From CAZNKU01 sp964573775 (GTDB taxonomy: Bacteria > Bacillota > Clostridia > Monoglobales > Firm-18), in contig CAZNKU010000003.1 in NCBI GenBank assembly GCA_964573775.1, positions 1 to 64,000 of the forward strand: 64,000 bases of DNA, read 5' to 3'. Each line of letters begins with the position of its first letter. Within the stretch, counting starts at the first letter, position 1. A model generated the notes under the pieces. The model saw nothing but the letters and a program-made list of their open reading frames with translations. It was not told the DNA's origin and did no database searches. Shown here piece after piece: positions 34,713-43,307 of this stretch. A program made the position numbers and the translations under genes.

Positions 34713-34759
34713 TTTTTGTAGTAAAATAGTATCCAATAGAATAACAGGTTGGTGATTTT

Positions 34760-35929
34760 ATGGGACTATTACTTTGGTTTCAATCTATAAGCAACATTTT
34801 TTTGGATATATTATTTAAAATATTCACCCTTATGGGAGAAGAATATTTTATAATGCTTATTTTCTGCTGGCTTGCATGGAACGGACACAAGACCTTTGCT
34901 CACAAAACAGGGTTTGCATTCTGCTTTGGTATGGGAATAAACCAGGTTTTGAAAATTATATTCTGCGTACAGCGTCCCTGGATTTTAGACAACAGAATTA
35001 AGGCATCGTCTTACGCACTTGAAAGTGCTACAGGATATTCCTTCCCAAGCGGACACACCCAAAGCGGGGTAACGGTATTCGGTTGTCTTGCAAAGGAATT
35101 CGGCAATAAAGTATTTAAGGCAGTATGTATATTTCTTGCTGTAATGGTTGGCGTATCCCGTCTGTACTTCCGCGTACACACACCATGGGATGTAGCAACA
35201 TCCTTTGTAATAGGCATATTGGTAATACTTGCAACCGAAAAAATATACAAATTGTGCGACAAACATGACTTTGCCACATTGCTTACAGGTTTTGCAGTTT
35301 CAATTGCTATGGTGATTTTTACACTTACAAAACCGTATCCTGCCTATCATCTTCCGGAATATTCATACGACTGCATAAAAATTGCAGGTGCAATAGGTGG
35401 CTTTATTATAGGTTGGTTTGTGGAAAGGCGTTACATCAAATACAAATCAACAGGTAATACTTTACAAAAAATATACAAAACAGCCCTGGGACTTATACTT
35501 CTTATTGCTATAAAGCTTGCATTTAAAAAATTTGTAGATGAAACATATGCGGTAATGTATATACAAAATTTCATACTGATTTTCTGGTGTATTGCAATGT
35601 ACCCATTTTTGATGAGCAAAACAGGTCCTCAGAAAAAAATAATTAAAATCCTTTCCGTATGTGTACTTATACTGTTTATTTTAACCGCTTCTCTTTTTGC
35701 CAACAGCGGTGATGTTACCATTGATGAATACAACAAGCTACACGAAGGCATAAGCTACAAAGAAGCCGTAAGAATTGTCGGAAGTGAAGGCAGTGTTGTT
35801 CACACCTACTCAAAGGGAAATTACAACACTGTTGTATATGAATGGTACGGCAAAGAGGACGATTCATACGTATCTGCCATATTTATAAACAACCAACTGG
35901 TAACAAAAGAAAAGTATAATTTTGACTAA
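34760..35929 (+). CDS. PAP2-family membrane phosphatase with C-terminal DUF3862-like domain
   Basis: 389 aa. The PAP2 signature is complete: KIIFCVQRPW, YSFPSGHTQSG and SRLYFRVHTPWDV, within the first 160 residues. Further membrane spans run to about residue 310. The last 70 residues (EYNKLHEGISYKEAVRIVG...TVVYEWYG...ISAIFINNQLV) look like a DUF3862/SmpA-like domain. Probably dephosphorylates a lipid phosphate such as undecaprenyl pyrophosphate. The tail domain is unusual. Confidence 0.88.
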   Translation: MGLLLWFQSISNIFLDILFKIFTLMGEEYFIMLIFCWLAWNGHKTFAHKTGFAFCFGMGINQVLKIIFCVQRPWILDNRIKASSYALESATGYSFPSGHTQSGVTVFGCLAKEFGNKVFKAVCIFLAVMVGVSRLYFRVHTPWDVATSFVIGILVILATEKIYKLCDKHDFATLLTGFAVSIAMVIFTLTKPYPAYHLPEYSYDCIKIAGAIGGFIIGWFVERRYIKYKSTGNTLQKIYKTALGLILLIAIKLAFKKFVDETYAVMYIQNFILIFWCIAMYPFLMSKTGPQKKIIKILSVCVLILFILTASLFANSGDVTIDEYNKLHEGISYKEAVRIVGSEGSVVHTYSKGNYNTVVYEWYGKEDDSYVSAIFINNQLVTKEKYNFD

Positions 35930-35932
35930 AAT

Positions 35933-35967
35933 AAATGCAGTGAAAGAATCATCCTTTCACTGCATTT
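35933..35967. terminator. bidirectional terminator
   Basis: 14-bp perfect stem AAATGCAGTGAAAG / CTTTCACTGCATTT between the convergent PAP2 and radical SAM genes; it overlaps the 3' end of the latter. Confidence 0.8.
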
Positions 35968-37514
35968 GTTATATCTTTTAATATTTTATTTCTATAATCC
36001 ATCATATAAACCTTTTCGCCTATCGGTTCAAAGCGTATATATTCCAAAGCCTTGCGGTCTTCAACAAACGAACTACACATTTTTTTAAACCCATCAGGAT
36101 ATTTAACATTCGCAAATGATGGCATAGGTCGGTTTGGACTGTTTTCAATAAAATCAAGACAAAGCTCTTCATAAACCGTATTGCCGAAAATTTTATAAAT
36201 TTCTCCGTAAATATCAAAACGGCTTAACGTCTTATTTGTATCAAATATTACAGACAATTTTTCAAAAAATCCAAAGGCATCATTACCCACAAGCTTTTCA
36301 ACCGTTCTTTTAAAAGCACCGCTGTTGTTTATAGCATCAACTGCTTTGTCTATAAGTTTAAGCTTGCATATTTCAAGAGGGCTTATCCATTTGGTGGACA
36401 CAACCTCGTATGGAGGAAAATCAGCGTAGACAATATCCTCATTTTCCTGAATAGGAGTACCGTGAAGCACCTTTAAAAAACCAAGCTGCAACATATCCGG
36501 CTTTAAGTAATACACATAGTTAAAAGACTTTTTAAAGCTTTCGTAATCCTCATATGGTAATCCTGCAATTAAATCCAGGTGTATATGCATATTGTCTGCT
36601 TTTTTAAGCCTTGCTATATTATTTGCAACTGTATTTAGCTTATCATTTCTGTTAACAGCCTTTAAGGTTTCGGGGTTTGCAGACTGTATGCCCATTTCCA
36701 GCTGAAACAAATCTTTTGGTGCACCTGCAAGAGCATCAATAAGTTCATCACTGAGTATACCAGGGTCAACTTCAAAATGTACCTTTGTAGATTTGGAATT
36801 TTCAATTATATAATTAATTATTTCTATTGCACGTTTGCTGTCTGCATTAAAAGTTCTGTCTATCAGCTTAACAAGAGGTATATTGTTTTCAAAAAACACA
36901 TCAAACCCTTTTTTTACGTATTCCATAGGAAAATAACGTATACCCTTTTCTATACTTGAAAGGCAGTACGAACACCTGAAAGGGCAACCTCTTGAGGTTT
37001 CAAAATAAACAATTTTATTTTTTACATCTTCAAAGTTTTCGTAAGGGAATTTTACAGTATTCAAATCCACACAGTCAGCAATTTGCGATATGTCATTTCT
37101 TGTAGCTACACCTTTTATTTTAACATCCCTGTCATTTTCTAGAGCATCTATAAGACAACCTGTTATATATTCTCCCTCACCCCGTAGCACATAGTCCAGA
37201 AAATCATGCTTTTTAAAAAGCTCTTTGGGGCAGTAACTGCATTCAGGTCCACCAAAGGTTATAATTACATCAGGCTTTGCCTTTTTTAGCATCTGTGCAA
37301 CCTTTAAGGTTATTTCCACATTCCATATATATACGGAAAAGCAGTACATATCCGCATCCTTTTTAAGGAGTGTTGAATAAGCGTGCTGTATGTGGTCATT
37401 TATGGAAAACTCTGCTATATCAATATTCTTTTTTGAATTATAAGTCTTTATATACCTTAGTGCTAATGAAGAATGCGAAAACCTTGCATTAAAGGCAACT
37501 AAAACAGTTTTCAA
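35949..37514 (-). CDS. B12-binding-domain radical SAM protein (DUF4080 type)
   Basis: About 521 aa. Residues 1-130 form a cobalamin-binding-like domain (VLVAFNARFSHSSLALRYIK, ITFGGPECSYCP). The radical SAM core holds CPFRCSYCLSS near 175 with the three cluster cysteines. A DUF4080 C-terminal domain follows. The substrate of this family is unknown. Start taken at TTG 37514 behind AAGGTGAT, five bases past the MATE stop. Co-transcribed with the MATE exporter. Confidence 0.85.
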   Translation of the reverse strand: MKTVLVAFNARFSHSSLALRYIKTYNSKKNIDIAEFSINDHIQHAYSTLLKKDADMYCFSVYIWNVEITLKVAQMLKKAKPDVIITFGGPECSYCPKELFKKHDFLDYVLRGEGEYITGCLIDALENDRDVKIKGVATRNDISQIADCVDLNTVKFPYENFEDVKNKIVYFETSRGCPFRCSYCLSSIEKGIRYFPMEYVKKGFDVFFENNIPLVKLIDRTFNADSKRAIEIINYIIENSKSTKVHFEVDPGILSDELIDALAGAPKDLFQLEMGIQSANPETLKAVNRNDKLNTVANNIARLKKADNMHIHLDLIAGLPYEDYESFKKSFNYVYYLKPDMLQLGFLKVLHGTPIQENEDIVYADFPPYEVVSTKWISPLEICKLKLIDKAVDAINNSGAFKRTVEKLVGNDAFGFFEKLSVIFDTNKTLSRFDIYGEIYKIFGNTVYEELCLDFIENSPNRPMPSFANVKYPDGFKKMCSSFVEDRKALEYIRFEPIGEKVYMMDYRNKILKDITNAVKG

Positions 37515-37518
37515 AAAA

Positions 37519-38886
37519 TCACCTTGCTTCAATCTTTTTCATCCATTTTCTGCTGTGAAGCCTATAAACACACCAAATACACTTTATAACCTGGTCGATT
37601 TTAAGAAGTGTATAAATCCAAAATTCAGGCCAATGGAAAACCAAACCTGCCAAAGCACCGAAGGGCACAGATACAACCCACAAAAACAAAATATCTCCTG
37701 CCATTAAAAATTTTGTATCTCCGCCTGCACGAAGCACACCCTTTGTAAGTATAGAGCTTACTGCCTGGAAAATAGTAATAAAAATAATAGCATTCATAAG
37801 CTCACCTGCAATAAGCTTTGCCTCAGGTGAAACCTTATAAAAGTCTATAACAGGCTTTTTGAGAATAAATATTAAAAATGCTGCAAAAAAGCCAATTAAA
37901 AATCCTATAAGTATAAAAGTATAACCCTGTTTTTGCGCCTTTTCAAAATCTCCTTCACCCATTGTATGGCTTGTTATAATACCGCTTGCATTACCGATAC
38001 CAACGGCAAGCACATTGCTAAGCTGTTGCACAACCATAGTTACAGAATTTGCGGCAACAAATGTTGTGCCTATATGTCCCATAACTATTGCAACCGCAGT
38101 GTTACCAAGTGCTAAAAGGCCGTCACTTATAAGTACAGGAATACTAAGCTTCATATATTCCCCATACATTTCCTTACACTTCATTTTAAGGTCGCGTAAT
38201 CTGTAGCCTATTTTTTTATCTATAAAAAACAGATAACCGCACATAATACACAGTTCAAAAATACGGGAAACAAGTGTAGCCAAAGCAGCACCGCCTATTT
38301 CCATTCTCGGTGCACCAAGGTTACCAAAAATAAATACCCAGTTAAAAAACAAATTTATAAAAAAGGCTGTTATTGAAGATATAAGCGGTATCTTTACCTG
38401 ACCTACGCCACGCAGTACAACCATAGTTGTAGTGGAAAATCCCATTGTAAAAAATGTAGGCGTAAGCCATCTTAAATATAATGTACCGTAACGGATTATT
38501 TCCGGGTCAGATGAAAAAATCCTCATAATTCCCTCGGGGAACAAAATTGTTACCACTGTAAACAATGCACCGAAGGCAAAGCTAAAGCGCATCATTATAG
38601 TAAGAGCTTTTTTAAGAGAGCCTATCTCCTTCATGCCCCAATAACGGTTAGTAAGTACCGAAGCACCCATACCTATACCCATACAACAAATCATAAAAAA
38701 TGTTACAAACTGTGAAGCAAGTGAGGATGCTGAAAGCTGTGCATCACCCATACTTGAAAGCATCAGTGTATCCAAAAGATTAATGCCCACATTTATTAAA
38801 GACTGTGCAGATATTGGAATAGCAATTCTAAGCATCAGTTTATATAAACTTTTATCCCCTAAGTATTCTCTGATATTTACGTTCAA
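37519..38886 (-). CDS. MATE-family efflux transporter
   Basis: 455 aa with 12 predicted spans in two similar halves. IAIPISAQSLINVGINLLDTLMLS near the start and IVMGHIGTTFVAANSVTMVVQQL at the start of the second half are typical. Exports cationic drugs or metabolites using Na+ or H+. Lies 15 bp after the acyl-CoA ligase and just before the radical SAM gene. Confidence 0.94.
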   Translation of the reverse strand: MNVNIREYLGDKSLYKLMLRIAIPISAQSLINVGINLLDTLMLSSMGDAQLSASSLASQFVTFFMICCMGIGMGASVLTNRYWGMKEIGSLKKALTIMMRFSFAFGALFTVVTILFPEGIMRIFSSDPEIIRYGTLYLRWLTPTFFTMGFSTTTMVVLRGVGQVKIPLISSITAFFINLFFNWVFIFGNLGAPRMEIGGAALATLVSRIFELCIMCGYLFFIDKKIGYRLRDLKMKCKEMYGEYMKLSIPVLISDGLLALGNTAVAIVMGHIGTTFVAANSVTMVVQQLSNVLAVGIGNASGIITSHTMGEGDFEKAQKQGYTFILIGFLIGFFAAFLIFILKKPVIDFYKVSPEAKLIAGELMNAIIFITIFQAVSSILTKGVLRAGGDTKFLMAGDILFLWVVSVPFGALAGLVFHWPEFWIYTLLKIDQVIKCIWCVYRLHSRKWMKKIEAR

Positions 38887-38901
38887 TTTAAACCCTTCTT
38901 T

Positions 38902-40608
38902 TTATAAATTTTCATTTGCCTCTTTTTCAAGAACGGTATAAGCAACCTTGCCAACCAAGGTTTTCGGCAGACTTTCACGGAATTCTATATCGTATGGCAT
39001 AGCATACTTTGCAATATGCTTTTTACAATGCTCCAATATACTCTGTTTTGTTTCTTCGTCGGGCTTGTGACCTTCCTTTAAAACAACATAAGCCTTTATC
39101 TTCTGCATTTTATATTCGTCCTTAACACCTATAACACAGCTCATAACTACTGCATCGTGTGCATCTATTATATTTTCAAGCTGTGACGGATAAACATTGT
39201 ATCCGCTGGTGATAATCATTCTTTTAATACGCTGTTTAAAATATACAAAGCCTTCGTCGTCCATATATCCGAGGTCACCTGTATGAAGCCATACCTCACC
39301 GTCGTCATGCTTTTGCAATGTGTCGGCAGTTTCTTTAGGGTGGTTTATATATTCCATCATAACAGTAGGACCGCAAAGGCATATTTCACCATCTGTAGCG
39401 TAAGGTACCTCCTCTGTTGTGCCTGGCTTGCATATTTTAAAATATGTATCAGGGTATGGAAGACCAATACTACCCTCTTTTTCAATATGATAAGGTGTAA
39501 GACAACAAGCTGTTACACACTCGGTTGTACCGTAGCCTTCACGTACACGAATGCTTGCATTGTGATTTTTCAAAAATTCATCAAACTTCTTTTTAAGTTC
39601 TATTGAAAGCGAATCGCCACCTGAAAATACACCCATAAGGTGACTAAGGTCTGCACCGTCAAGATAGTCACTGCGTATAATAGCCTCGTAAAGTGTAGGC
39701 ACACCTGCAATGTAGTTTGGCTTTTCCTTTTTAATAAGCTCGGAATAGCTTTTAACATTAAATTTGGGTACAAGTATCGAACAACCGCCCACAACAAGCA
39801 TAGTATGTACACATACACCCAAGCCAAAGCCGTGAAACATAGGCATAGCCGCAAGCATTCTTTTACCGCACACCTCTGCATTACACATTACGGCAGTCTG
39901 TATTGCCAAAGCATTAAAGTTATAATTTGAAAGTAATATACCTTTTGTTACACCTGTTGTACCGCCTGAAAAAAGTATAACGGCAGCATCTTCACCCTTT
40001 TTATCAACCTTCACTTTTCCTGCATAAAGCTTGCCTGCGTTTATAAATTCCTTCCACTTTTTAGTATCTTCACCGTACTGAGGCTTTGTAAACTTTCGTT
40101 CGGTTAAATTACGGTATGCAAATGCCTTTACAGCACCAAGCTCGTCGGAAACACTTGCAATTACAAGTTTTTTGACACTTATATTTTTACGAACTTCTGT
40201 AAATTTATCATAAAACTGGTCAACAGTTACAACACAGCAGCTTTCAACTTCCTTAAGGTAAAATTCTATTTCACCTACTGCAGAAAGAGGATGTATCATA
40301 CTTGCAACAGCACCAATTTTATTAAGTGCATAAAGGCAATATACAGTCTGCGGAATATTTGGCATACAAAGTGTTACTCTGTCACCCTCACAAATACCAT
40401 ATGCTTTAAATGCACGTGCTGTAGCGTCAATACTCTTTACAAGGCTGCTGTAAGAAATATGTCTGCCCATAAAGGCAAGTGCTGTGTAATCAGGATATTT
40501 TTTTGAAATTTCCTCCACCGCATCATACATCGAATGTTCAGTATATTCAAGATTAAAAGGAATATCTCCGTAATATTGAAGCCATGGTGTTTTTATATTT
40601 TCTTTCAT
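38902..40608 (-). CDS. AMP-forming acyl-CoA synthetase
   Basis: 568 aa ANL enzyme. AMP-binding motif VILFSGGTTGVTKGILLSNYN near 210-230, GYGTTECVT near 355, LHTGDLGYMDDEGFVYFKQR near 435-455 and the lid lysine in PKTLVGKVAY near 553. Activates a carboxylic acid to its acyl-CoA. Preceded by an E2-like acyltransferase gene, so the two may transfer the acyl group to an unknown acceptor. Confidence 0.93.
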   Translation of the reverse strand: MKENIKTPWLQYYGDIPFNLEYTEHSMYDAVEEISKKYPDYTALAFMGRHISYSSLVKSIDATARAFKAYGICEGDRVTLCMPNIPQTVYCLYALNKIGAVASMIHPLSAVGEIEFYLKEVESCCVVTVDQFYDKFTEVRKNISVKKLVIASVSDELGAVKAFAYRNLTERKFTKPQYGEDTKKWKEFINAGKLYAGKVKVDKKGEDAAVILFSGGTTGVTKGILLSNYNFNALAIQTAVMCNAEVCGKRMLAAMPMFHGFGLGVCVHTMLVVGGCSILVPKFNVKSYSELIKKEKPNYIAGVPTLYEAIIRSDYLDGADLSHLMGVFSGGDSLSIELKKKFDEFLKNHNASIRVREGYGTTECVTACCLTPYHIEKEGSIGLPYPDTYFKICKPGTTEEVPYATDGEICLCGPTVMMEYINHPKETADTLQKHDDGEVWLHTGDLGYMDDEGFVYFKQRIKRMIITSGYNVYPSQLENIIDAHDAVVMSCVIGVKDEYKMQKIKAYVVLKEGHKPDEETKQSILEHCKKHIAKYAMPYDIEFRESLPKTLVGKVAYTVLEKEANENL

Positions 40609-40629
40609 ATACAGTTACCAATCTTTCTA

Positions 40630-41514
40630 TCAATATTCTATTTCTGTTTTAATAGGCTTATCCAGAATTTCAGGATTTTTCAAAATTGCACGCAAAAGTC
40701 TTATACTCTTTGCAAAGTATACGCCGTCTGCAATACGTTCGTCTATTGTAAGGCCTAAATCCACACATTCGTGTAACTCCATATTTCCCTCTTCATCATA
40801 TACAGGGTGTTTGTGCTTTTCACCTATTACAACAAAAAATGAATTTGTACCCCAGTTTGCAAGATGATGATAATTTGCATTCATCTTTATACTGCCGAGG
40901 TTGGAAAGAAAAACGCTTGAATGGTAAGGGTCAATCTTTAAAAAGAAGCTTGGTAACCAACCGTGGTATTCCAAAAAATTAAGTACCTTGACAAAAATCT
41001 TCAAAAGCCATCTTGGAAGCTTTGCAAGAACGCCCATAACATCCGTTGCACCGTCGTTTTTATTTTCCTTACGTACACTGTATACTATCTTTTTAATCTT
41101 TTCCCTTATCTGCACCATTGGTGATTCTTCACTGTCACGGTCAACATTTACAATTGCCAATGTTTCGGGAGCATTATCCGTAAACTTCTTTTTAACAGTA
41201 AATGCAAGCACAAGGTCTTTTTTCTCGTACAATCTGTAACCCGAATAAAAATAATTCATTTTAGGACGCATAGTCATAACCTTTGCTACAGCCGCACAAA
41301 AGACGTGAAACAAAGTATATTTAAATTCAGGATTATCCTTGTTTTTTTCTTCAAGATATTTCATTACTGCAGTAAGGTCTACTTTTTCATTTAAAACCGC
41401 CTCATTATCTGCACGGTTTGGTAATAAATAGGGCATAAAATTATGCATAGGGGCCGTTTCTCTTATACGGTATGCATCCTTTCTATCTCCCCATCTTTTC
41501 TTTCTCTCTTCCAT
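40630..41514 (-). CDS. 2-oxoacid-dehydrogenase E2-like / CAT-fold acyltransferase
   Basis: 294 aa, only the catalytic CAT-like domain; no lipoyl or E3-binding domain. FKYTLFHVFCAAVAKVMTMRP and HSSVFLSNLGSIKMNANYHH are the fold's core. The usual catalytic DHRxxDG reads DERIADG, so the His is Glu. Activity may be altered or lost. Paired with the acyl-CoA ligase (21 bp apart). GGAGG start site, with a large hairpin in the leader. Confidence 0.8.
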   Translation of the reverse strand: MEERKKRWGDRKDAYRIRETAPMHNFMPYLLPNRADNEAVLNEKVDLTAVMKYLEEKNKDNPEFKYTLFHVFCAAVAKVMTMRPKMNYFYSGYRLYEKKDLVLAFTVKKKFTDNAPETLAIVNVDRDSEESPMVQIREKIKKIVYSVRKENKNDGATDVMGVLAKLPRWLLKIFVKVLNFLEYHGWLPSFFLKIDPYHSSVFLSNLGSIKMNANYHHLANWGTNSFFVVIGEKHKHPVYDEEGNMELHECVDLGLTIDERIADGVYFAKSIRLLRAILKNPEILDKPIKTEIEY

Positions 41515-41529
41515 GGACTTACCTCCATA

Positions 41530-41557
41530 AGCACACGGGAGTCGAACTCCGTGTGCT
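41530..41557 (-). promoter_or_regulatory. hairpin in the 5' leader of the acyltransferase mRNA
   Basis: AGCACACGG...CCGTGTGCT stem of about 12 bp with one bulge and a TCG tip, right before the GGAGG site. No T run, so more likely an mRNA stabiliser or translation control element than a terminator. Confidence 0.6.
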
Positions 41558-41571
41558 CAAATATTTACATA

Positions 41572-41601
41572 ATTGTATCACAATATGTAGTATGTTGTCA
41601 A
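41572..41601 (-). promoter_or_regulatory. promoter of the acyltransferase-ligase genes
   Basis: Minus strand TTGACA (41601-41596), 18-bp spacer, TACAAT (41577-41572). Confidence 0.7.
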
Positions 41602-41962
41602 ATTAAGGCATACAACATGGTAAAATCCATCTTAGTAGCTTTCATTTACATAAGAAAAAGGCAAAGCGATGCTTTGCCTTCAGACCGTCGAAAAAGTCGT
41701 TCTACCTCAAGTGATTTAATAATAATATTCAATTGTAGGGCAAGGGCTTGCTCTTGCCGAAAAAGAATTATAACTATAAAACCGCAAGGAAAACATCGAA
41801 TTTTCCTTGCGGTTACTTGCTTTTTGCCAATTTGAACTCTACCGTACCATCGTACGCCGACGAATTCAAATTGACAAAATATAACTTCCTTTTTCGAAAT
41901 CTGCCAGCGTGTCGATAGGTTTATCGACACTCCGAAGGCAAAGCGATGCTTTGCCTTTTAAT
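41602..41962. repeat. non-coding repeat region with paired hairpins and a REP
   Basis: No gene. Two copies of the hairpin GGCAAAGC-gat-GCTTTGCC (41660-41678 and 41937-41955) bracket the region. Inside are the 26-bp repeat shared with 29-54 (41681-41706), a REP (41735-41759, stem like RAYT A's REPs) and a GTCGATA/TATCGAC hairpin (41911-41928). The right-hand hairpin follows the transporter stop and could end that transcript, though its U tract is poor. Confidence 0.7.
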
Positions 41963-43246
41963 TTAGAACAATATAATTAAGAACTGTGAAATCAGTACTA
42001 CCGCAATAAGAGCTATTGGGTATGTAGCCGCATAAGCAGCCGCAACATCTTCAGTACCTGCAACACCTATAAGTGTACCAAGAGCAGGAGTACTTGTCAT
42101 ACCGCCTGTAATTGAACCAAGGTTGTTAAGAAGACTAAGCTTCAATACATACTTAGCAAACAAGAAACCAATGATTAGAGGTACTATTGTCATAATAACA
42201 CCGTATACAAAGTACATTGGGTCGAAGTTAGCAACAAAGTCTGCACCGCCCGGGATACCTGCACCTACAAGGAACAGTACAAGACCAAGCTCTCTGAAAA
42301 GCTTTAATGTATGTGTATCGGGCATAATGCAAAGCTTACCTATTCTGCCGAAGTGCCCCATCACAAGTGCAACAAGCAGACAACCACCTGTTGTTGTAAG
42401 AGCAAAGCATGTACCCGAAAGACCTGCGCCCGAAAGAGGTATCTTAATTGCACCTACAAGTATACCCAACACAGCCGCAAGGGAAAATGCCGCAAAGCCG
42501 TGTCCGTCAAGATGCAAAAGTTTAAGGTTATTACTTTTTGATTCCGCTTTTTCATCCTTTATTGCAATTTTTGCTCGCTCAACTTCCATATCAGCCTTTG
42601 CCATTTTTGGAATAATCTGAACAAATAATACAACACCGATAACACCGAATATGTAAGCTATACCGTGACCTACAGAAACCAGACTTGTATAATCAACGCC
42701 CAATGTTGCCGCTTCACTAGCAACAGTTGCCTTAGCAGCAGAAAATGCAGGAGTTGATGTAAGTGAGCCTGAAAGCAAGCCTACAATCATAGCTGTAAAG
42801 CCTTCTGATGTGCCTGCAGGACCAAAGCCAATACCTTTACCCATATAAATACAAGCAACAGCAGCAAGACCTCCCGCAATGATTATAATAAGACCAAGCA
42901 AAACGTATGATTTAAAGTTTTTCTTCATATTACCGAAGAACTTAGGTCCTGCAATGAAACCAACTGATGTTACAAATAGGATAAGGCCTATTTTTTCAAT
43001 AATATCTAATGCCTTTTCAGTAAAGTTAACAGCTTCTGCTTCCCCCTTTATAATAAGTTGGCTTGCCAACGGGTCAAACAAAAGTGCCCCGAAAACAAGA
43101 GCAACAACGAATACGCCTGCATCACCAAGACATACACCTTTGATTGTAATACGTCCCAATGCATAACCTACAAAAAGAACTGCAAAAAGACAGAACATCA
43201 AAAATGTAGTGCCTGTAACGGGAATAACTCCTCCAAATAATGTCAT
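41963..43246 (-). CDS. AspT/YidE-type permease (aspartate-alanine exchanger family)
   Basis: About 427 aa with 10 to 11 spans. Two AspT-like repeats: GYALGRITIKGVCLGDAGVFVVALVFGALLF, and the second half LFRELGLVLFLVGAGIPGGADFV with GSITGGMTSTPALGT, a hallmark of the family. The RCK/TrkA_C insert of AspT is missing. Start at ATG 43246 behind AAAGGAAGAG; the longer frame is an out-of-frame reading of the flavoprotein gene. Last of the Hdr-Flx cluster; exchange of a C4-dicarboxylate or amino acid pair is inferred from context. Confidence 0.85.
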   Translation of the reverse strand: MTLFGGVIPVTGTTFLMFCLFAVLFVGYALGRITIKGVCLGDAGVFVVALVFGALLFDPLASQLIIKGEAEAVNFTEKALDIIEKIGLILFVTSVGFIAGPKFFGNMKKNFKSYVLLGLIIIIAGGLAAVACIYMGKGIGFGPAGTSEGFTAMIVGLLSGSLTSTPAFSAAKATVASEAATLGVDYTSLVSVGHGIAYIFGVIGVVLFVQIIPKMAKADMEVERAKIAIKDEKAESKSNNLKLLHLDGHGFAAFSLAAVLGILVGAIKIPLSGAGLSGTCFALTTTGGCLLVALVMGHFGRIGKLCIMPDTHTLKLFRELGLVLFLVGAGIPGGADFVANFDPMYFVYGVIMTIVPLIIGFLFAKYVLKLSLLNNLGSITGGMTSTPALGTLIGVAGTEDVAAAYAATYPIALIAVVLISQFLIILF

Positions 43247-43307
43247 TTTTATCTCTTCCTTTCTAAATATACCACAGGGCCGAACAAAATTCGTCCTGTA
43301 AGTTTTA

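Noticed and set aside
35949..37514. Radical SAM protein as the maturase of the PqqD locus
   Set aside because: It is over 7 kb away, co-transcribed with a MATE exporter and of the B12/DUF4080 type rather than a SPASM peptide maturase.
41529..41558. tRNA T-arm fragment (GAGTTCGACTCC-like)
   Set aside because: Stem and loop lengths do not fit a T-arm and no other tRNA parts are present; it is a simple leader hairpin.
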